Shown piece by piece: positions 30,852-31,871 of a stretch of DNA of 31,871 nt. The stretch is taken from NCBI GenBank assembly GCA_037446115.1, contig JBBIJF010000040.1, positions 1-31,871 on the forward strand, written 5' to 3'. Source of the DNA: JANWXD01 sp037446115 (GTDB taxonomy: Bacteria; Acidobacteriota; Terriglobia; Bryobacterales; Bryobacteraceae). The translations under genes were made by a program, and so were the position numbers. Below the pieces are notes generated by a model. That model saw nothing but the letters and a program-made list of their open reading frames with translations, searched no databases and was not told where the DNA came from. Position 1 is the first letter of the stretch; every line of letters starts with the position of its first letter.

Positions 30852-31871
30852 GTGAACGGCTGCTGGGTGTGGACGCACGAAGCCGGGGCTCCGCTGCGGG
30901 ACCTGGTGGCCGGCTGGCTGCCGGAGGGAGACTACCGGCGGGTCTTCCTCAAGCCGAACTGGGTCCGGCACGAGGTGGATCCGGCCTTTCCCATCGAGGC
31001 GCTCGTGACGGACAGCCGGCTCATCGAGGCGACCGTCCAGGCCTGTCTGGAAAAGTACCCGCGGCTGGAGGTCCTTACGGTGGCAGACGCACCGCTGCTC
31101 GATTGCGACTTTGCGCGGCTGGAGTCCCAGGCCGGGATCGGGCGCCTGCGCGAACGGTTCCAACGGCTGCAAAGGCCTCGGATCGAAATTCTCGATCTGC
31201 GCTCGGAACGCGCCCGCCGCTCGGCAACGGGCTATCTGGAACGCTTCACCGGTGACTGCGGCGACCCGCTCGGCATCGCGGAAGTGGTGTTGGGTGCGGA
31301 AAGTTTCCTCGATGAAATCACCGCACAAGCCGGATGCTTCCGCGTCTCCGACTACGACGCCCGGCGCACGATGAGCCACCACCGGCCCGGGTTTCATCGC
31401 TACCGCATCGCCGCAAGCGCCCTGGCCTCGGAGTTGTTCGTCAACCTGCCGAAAATGAAGACCCACCAGAAAGCGGGCGTTACGGGGGCGTTGAAGAACT
31501 TGGTGGGCATCGTGTCAGACAAGTCGTGCTTGACCCACTTTCGCCGGGGCAACGCGGAGGCCGGGGGCGACGAATTCGCACCCGGGACCTCGGCTTTGGT
31601 GCGCGTACAGTCGCGCGTGCGGGAGCAGTTGCAAGGTCGCTCCCGGCTGCTGTTCGGTCTGGCGGCGGCCGGTTGGGGCCTGCTGCGGCGCCTGGGACGG
31701 GTTGAGGTGCGCGGATTGCCCGGACATCTGGGCGGGCGGTTTTACGCGGCAGGGGGGGCATGGTGGGGCAACGACACGATCTGGCGCATGATTTACGACC
31801 TCAACCGAATCCTGTGTTACGCCCCTGCCGGAGGAGGCAAGCTGGCCCGGAAGCCGCAGCGGGATTACGTG
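30852..31871 (+). CDS. DUF362-domain protein (partial, open at right edge)
   Basis: From GTG 30852 there are 340 codons without a stop to the end of the window, so the C-terminus is missing. The sequence shows the DUF362 pattern: VFLKPNWVRHE near residue 32, IEATVQACLEKYP, the central NLPKMKTHQKAGVTGALKNL (about residues 197-216), and LGGRFYAAGGAWWGNDTIWR near residue 300, followed by MIYDLNRIL. DUF362 proteins are a little-characterised fold sometimes fused to ferredoxin domains, and in Acidobacteria they occur in EPS loci. It is 3 nt behind the Wzy-like gene, so clearly part of the operon. The function is unknown. Confidence 0.85.
   Translation, partial: MNGCWVWTHEAGAPLRDLVAGWLPEGDYRRVFLKPNWVRHEVDPAFPIEALVTDSRLIEATVQACLEKYPRLEVLTVADAPLLDCDFARLESQAGIGRLRERFQRLQRPRIEILDLRSERARRSATGYLERFTGDCGDPLGIAEVVLGAESFLDEITAQAGCFRVSDYDARRTMSHHRPGFHRYRIAASALASELFVNLPKMKTHQKAGVTGALKNLVGIVSDKSCLTHFRRGNAEAGGDEFAPGTSALVRVQSRVREQLQGRSRLLFGLAAAGWGLLRRLGRVEVRGLPGHLGGRFYAAGGAWWGNDTIWRMIYDLNRILCYAPAGGGKLARKPQRDYV

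Noticed and set aside
1..31871. tRNA, rRNA, CRISPR arrays, insertion sequences
   Set aside because: None could be recognised by reading; a tRNAscan or Infernal run would be decisive.

Overview
This is a GC-rich, densely coding bacterial window. A BamA/TamA-type outer-membrane protein, a Wza-type export protein and a periplasmic adaptor show a diderm. A seven-repeat SBBP surface propeller, a FecR-like EPS gene, MacB-type permease pairs, Tat-like signals on small enzymes and a divergent 'NYFYWG' aldo/keto reductase point to Acidobacteriota, probably the Bryobacterales/Solibacter side. That placement is inferred from gene content only.

Layout. (1) 1-1036, minus: the N-terminal part of a POTRA-repeat outer-membrane protein that runs off the left edge. 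(2) 1310-2686, plus: a three-gene toxin-antitoxin-chaperone (TAC) module made of a HigB-like toxin, a HigA-like antitoxin with a C-terminal extension, and a SecB-like chaperone. Two 9-bp repeats overlap its likely promoter, and what looks like a decayed HicA/HicB pair lies just downstream. (3) 3198-6327, plus: a secreted GH20-like glycosidase and an exported-looking sugar isomerase/epimerase-like TIM barrel. (4) 6386-8171, plus: a Fur/PerR-type regulator, a DPSL ferritin-like protein, a Rieske ferredoxin and a pterin-4a-carbinolamine dehydratase, probably an oxidative-stress and iron operon. A perfect 30-bp palindrome lies inside the start of the Rieske gene. (5) 8183-13180, minus: serine hydrolase, MgtC/DUF4010 membrane protein, UppS, winged-helix regulator with a membrane partner, and an aldo/keto reductase-like protein lacking the catalytic tetrad. 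(6) 13445-15805, plus: a young rearrangement. A 322-bp gene start is duplicated on both sides of a small cysteine-rich PDZ gene, and the full-length copy carries an in-frame TAA. (7) 15840-19588, minus: a periplasmic adaptor followed by two MacB-type permeases with no ATPase. (8) 19940 to the right edge, plus: an exopolysaccharide (EPS) operon containing a FecR-like protein, a NusG paralogue, Wza, a Wzc-type tyrosine kinase, a membrane sulfatase-family enzyme, an SBBP propeller protein, a Wzy-like polymerase/ligase and a DUF362 protein cut by the window end.

How the parts work together. UppS makes the undecaprenyl carrier that the EPS pathway uses. The EPS operon carries its own candidate antiterminator, chain-length and export machinery, polymerase and modifying enzyme, and is tightly packed (gaps from -4 to about 75 nt). 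The two most notable systems are the TAC module and the EPS operon with its embedded SBBP propeller. The most recent evolutionary events visible are the PDZ/322-bp duplication and the nonsense codon at 15314-15316. Two genes, at the left and right edges, are open at the window boundary. No tRNA, rRNA, CRISPR array or insertion sequence was recognised.
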